Positions 24,110 to 25,681 of a stretch of DNA of 25,681 nt are shown one piece after another. The DNA lies in contig JBBQPM010000097.1 in the NCBI GenBank assembly GCA_038217425.1, positions 1 to 25,681 of the forward strand, in the 5' to 3' direction. Position 1 is the stretch's first letter, and each line of letters starts with the position of its first letter. The translations under genes were made by a program, and so were the position numbers. Under the pieces are notes generated by a model. It was not told the DNA's origin and ran no database searches. It saw nothing but the letters and a program-made list of their open reading frames with translations. The DNA is from JAIEPT01 sp038217425 (GTDB lineage: Bacteria; Planctomycetota; Planctomycetia; Gemmatales; Gemmataceae).

Positions 24110-24406
24110 TCACCGGCGCCGCTTCGGTTTCGGCAAGGCGGCGCTGCTGTCGCCCCTCCGAAACGATTCGATGAACTCCGCCGCCTTCTGCTTCGCGAGC
24201 GGGCTCAAGTCGTCGCCATCGAACCCATGTTCCTCGCCGAGCTCAACCAAGTGCCTTCCCGCTGCCGCCTCAAAAGACGGCGCGAGTTCTGCCAGACGGG
24301 TGGCGACCATGGCTTCAGACTCCGGCGAGCGTTCGACGTCCCCGCGGTCGCCCGGCTTCTGAGCGAGTCGTTCTTCGAGTTTCCGTAACCGGTTCGTGAT
24401 GTTCAT
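24110..24406 (-). CDS. Hypothetical protein, helical and charged
   Basis: A 98-residue protein without a recognised domain. It begins with a coiled-coil-like MNITNRLRKLEERLAQK stretch, continues with acidic helices (LVELGEEHGFDGDDLSP) and ends in a basic PKPKRRR tail. Its ATG overlaps the stop of the preceding HTH gene as ATGA, so the two are translationally coupled. Possibly a small partner of that HTH protein; no direct evidence. Confidence 0.6.
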   Translation of the reverse strand: MNITNRLRKLEERLAQKPGDRGDVERSPESEAMVATRLAELAPSFEAAAGRHLVELGEEHGFDGDDLSPLAKQKAAEFIESFRRGDSSAALPKPKRRR

Positions 24407-24786
24407 GCTTCTTCTCTTTCTTCAAGTGCCGCGAGGCGCCGTTCGAAACTAATCGAATCCCTCATGCGGATCGTGCTCTCGAGAATCGTTCTTGCGGCCC
24501 CAAGCTGAATCGACTCAGATTCTGAAGACAATAATCGACGGAGCGCCGTTACGGCGTCGGACATGGAATCAGACATCTTGCCCAGCGCCGCTTCGATCAT
24601 TTCAGCGCGAAGTTGAGCAACACGGGCCTGGAACTCCTTTTCCCTGAGTCGGCACCGCACCGTGCTTTCTGAGCAGTTGCCCCGTTCGGCGGCCTCTCGA
24701 ATCGTGCCGCCGGCCGCGACCGCCGCCGCGAGGTTTTCATCGGCGCCATCAAGTTGCCCGTCGTTTTTCCAGTCAATCTCGTTCAT
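24403..24786 (-). CDS. Helix-turn-helix protein, terminase-small-subunit-like
   Basis: A 127-residue protein. Residues about 20-50 (AAAVAAGGTIREAAERGNCSESTVRCRLRE) read as a helix-turn-helix. The rest is a long amphipathic helical part (VAQLRAEMIEAALGKMSDSMSDAVTALRRLLSS, then QLGAARTILESTIRMRD). This layout occurs in small phage terminase subunits and in related planctomycete island proteins, but similarity is by pattern only. No large terminase subunit is visible next to it, so a regulatory or other DNA-binding role is equally possible. Overlaps both neighbours by 4 nt. Confidence 0.65.
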   Translation of the reverse strand: MNEIDWKNDGQLDGADENLAAAVAAGGTIREAAERGNCSESTVRCRLREKEFQARVAQLRAEMIEAALGKMSDSMSDAVTALRRLLSSESESIQLGAARTILESTIRMRDSISFERRLAALEEREEA

Positions 24787-25226
24787 TTCTGTTCACCTTC
24801 GTCGCCGACCTCCATGGCAAAAAGGTCCGCCGACGCCCATTGGGATTTGCGTTTCTTCCGCGGCAACTTGGCCCGTGTAACCGTTTCGGGTTCCGCTTCG
24901 TCCCCCATCGAATCCAGAGTCAATTCCTCTATCCGCGCAAACCATTTCCCATCTCGTCGCCCCCAGCCAACGACGACGATAGTGGCGACGGTTAACCAAA
25001 CCTTCAGTTCGGCGATACCTTTCGATTTTTTCAGGCGCGACGCGACATTTGAAGCCGAGGTAGCCTGGATTGCCAGTACTTTCTCGCCGGGCTTTGCAGC
25101 GATCAGGTCCGCACAGCCGAGGAAATCCTTCCGGTAACCATGTCCCCTGGCGACGAATCGTTCAACGACGTCGACCACCCATCCGAGTTGCCTATAGTGC
25201 TTCAAAAATCTAGCTGTCGGGCTCAT
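24783..25226 (-). CDS. Putative PD-(D/E)XK nuclease-like protein
   Basis: A 147-residue protein. The central part reads KDFLGCADLIAAKPGEKVLAIQAT followed by SNVASRLKK and a VVVGWGRRDGKW strand. The order (an Asp after a strand, a second strand ending QAT, a basic helix, then a hydrophobic strand) resembles small PD-(D/E)XK or VRR-NUC type proteins of phages, but the usual E-x-K is Q-x-T here, so activity is doubtful. The C-terminal 45 residues (RKKRKSQW and acidic tail) look disordered. The ATG at 25226 follows a truncated gene's stop at 25240 by 13 nt. Function otherwise unknown. Confidence 0.6.
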   Translation of the reverse strand: MSPTARFLKHYRQLGWVVDVVERFVARGHGYRKDFLGCADLIAAKPGEKVLAIQATSASNVASRLKKSKGIAELKVWLTVATIVVVGWGRRDGKWFARIEELTLDSMGDEAEPETVTRAKLPRKKRKSQWASADLFAMEVGDEGEQK

Positions 25227-25239
25227 TTCGGTTTCATCC

Positions 25240-25545
25240 TCAAGCCAACGTCGCCGCGAGCGCGGGACGTTTCACGGACACCGGAACCTTCTTCTTCACC
25301 TCGGCGATCTCGACTCTCAAACTCGGCGGATAGGCTGCCTTCGCCTGCGCTTTCGCAAGAACCTCGGCGTAGATCCGCAGGAAACCCGCCTGGCACGCCG
25401 CAGCGTCACGCGGCCGCGCCTGGGCGAGGCGATGGATGCCGAAGCGTTTAAACGCCTCCAGGACCAGTTTGGGCAGTGCCCGGGCCTCTTGATGAATCGT
25501 GTGTTCGATTGCCGGGTCGATCCGTCCTGCCGCCCTCCAGACTAA
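25240..25545 (-). pseudogene. 5'-truncated gene interrupted by an insertion sequence
   Basis: An open frame of about 100 codons ends at the TGA 25242-25240, 13 nt before the nuclease-like gene. Its residues (for example PKLVLEAFKRFGIHRLAQA and RIYAEVLAKAQAKAAYPP) look like real coding sequence with Ala/Lys-rich helices, but there is no ATG or GTG start with a ribosome-binding site. Upstream it runs into the leader of a plus-strand transposase and meets a TAG at 25575-25573. The gene therefore seems to have lost its 5' part to the insertion; the rest may continue beyond the window. The break is somewhere near 25540-25560. Identity unknown. Confidence 0.55.
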
Positions 25546-25681
25546 CTGGCTGTCCGGAGTCCGCTCATGTCGCTAGGATTGCAGGTGGAGAAATTTATGG
25601 CAACAACCTGAACAAGGAGACAGGTCATGACGCCGGCACGGAAGCCCTATCGCAGCGACATCAGTGACGCTCAGTGGAACA
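25546..25681 (+). mobile_element. Left end of an IS5-family-like insertion sequence (partial)
   Basis: The DNA from about 25545 to the window edge reads as the end of an IS: a short AT-richer leader, then a transposase with its own ribosome-binding site on the plus strand, opposite to all island genes. The terminal inverted repeat is probably within CTGGCTGTCCGGAGTCCGC at about 25546-25564, but with only one end visible this cannot be confirmed and the boundary is approximate. Confidence 0.55.
25627..25681 (+). CDS. IS5-family-like transposase, N terminus only
   Basis: ATG at 25627 preceded by AAGGAG (25613-25618) at 8 nt. The 18 residues visible (KPYRSDISDAQWN region) match the N-terminal pattern of IS5-family transposases, where YPSDLTDAQW is typical. 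The frame is open to the window edge, so the gene is cut by the window and cannot be judged for integrity. Confidence 0.7.
   Translation, partial: MTPARKPYRSDISDAQWN

Larger units (their letters stand above)
21372..25681. mobile_element. Integrative element inserted in tRNA-Ile2 (left part, right end outside the window)
   Basis: Everything from the tRNA 3' end to the window edge reads as an integrated element: a tyrosine integrase next to the tRNA, a serine recombinase, an AlpA-like excisionase/HTH protein and a run of short, overlapping minus-strand ORFs of phage or plasmid type. An insertion sequence has landed in it. There is no capsid, tail, relaxase or replication gene in the visible part, so phage, ICE and satellite cannot be told apart. 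The broken integrase suggests it may be immobile unless helped in trans. Confidence 0.75.

Noticed and set aside
1..25681. CRISPR array or tandem direct repeats
   Set aside because: No regularly spaced repeat of CRISPR type seen by eye on either strand.

Overview
The window looks like chromosomal DNA of a GC-rich planctomycete, probably a Gemmataceae-like bacterium. This is inferred from the gene families: a Tat-exported DUF1501 protein, a PD40 beta-propeller, a soluble Hanks-type kinase with the short N-terminal module common in planctomycetes, a secreted caspase-like/PDZ protein, and giant membrane proteins fused to a spermidine-synthase fold. No rRNA or taxonomic marker is present, so the assignment is tentative.

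Bases 1-10.9 kb are all on the minus strand. Read in the direction of transcription they hold: two tandem paralogous membrane proteins with C-terminal spermidine-synthase-like domains (10850-7698, then 7648-4571), closed by a clear rho-independent terminator (4513-4545); a PD40 propeller and a DUF1501 protein 19 nt apart; and a caspase/PDZ protein followed by a small secreted protein of unknown function. From 11.0 to 19.8 kb, on the plus strand, lies a compact recC-recB-recD operon. Both junctions are ATGA overlaps. A consensus-like promoter sits so close to the recC ATG that the mRNA may be leaderless. The operon ends in a terminator hairpin embedded in a region that could fold into a larger nested RNA structure. 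A convergent Ser/Thr kinase gene follows.

At 21299-21371 there is a tRNA-Ile2 gene (anticodon CAT). An integrative element begins at its 3' end and runs off the right edge. It carries, all on the minus strand: a tyrosine integrase broken by two -1 frameshifts, whose reading frame ends inside the tRNA; a serine recombinase; an AlpA-like excisionase/HTH protein; several small overlapping ORFs, including an HTH protein and a putative PD-(D/E)XK-like protein; and a 5'-truncated gene. The truncated gene is cut by an insertion sequence whose plus-strand transposase (IS5-like N terminus) starts at 25627 and leaves the window. A perfect 12-bp inverted repeat lies on the serine recombinase promoter and looks like an operator.

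The most interesting items are the integron-like control region of the island (palindrome and promoter), the double frameshift with a canonical slippery heptamer at the first site, the duplicated membrane-bound spermidine-synthase homologues with conserved TTG starts, and the possible structured RNA behind recD. I found no clearly new defence system. RecBCD and the tRNA island are of known kinds.
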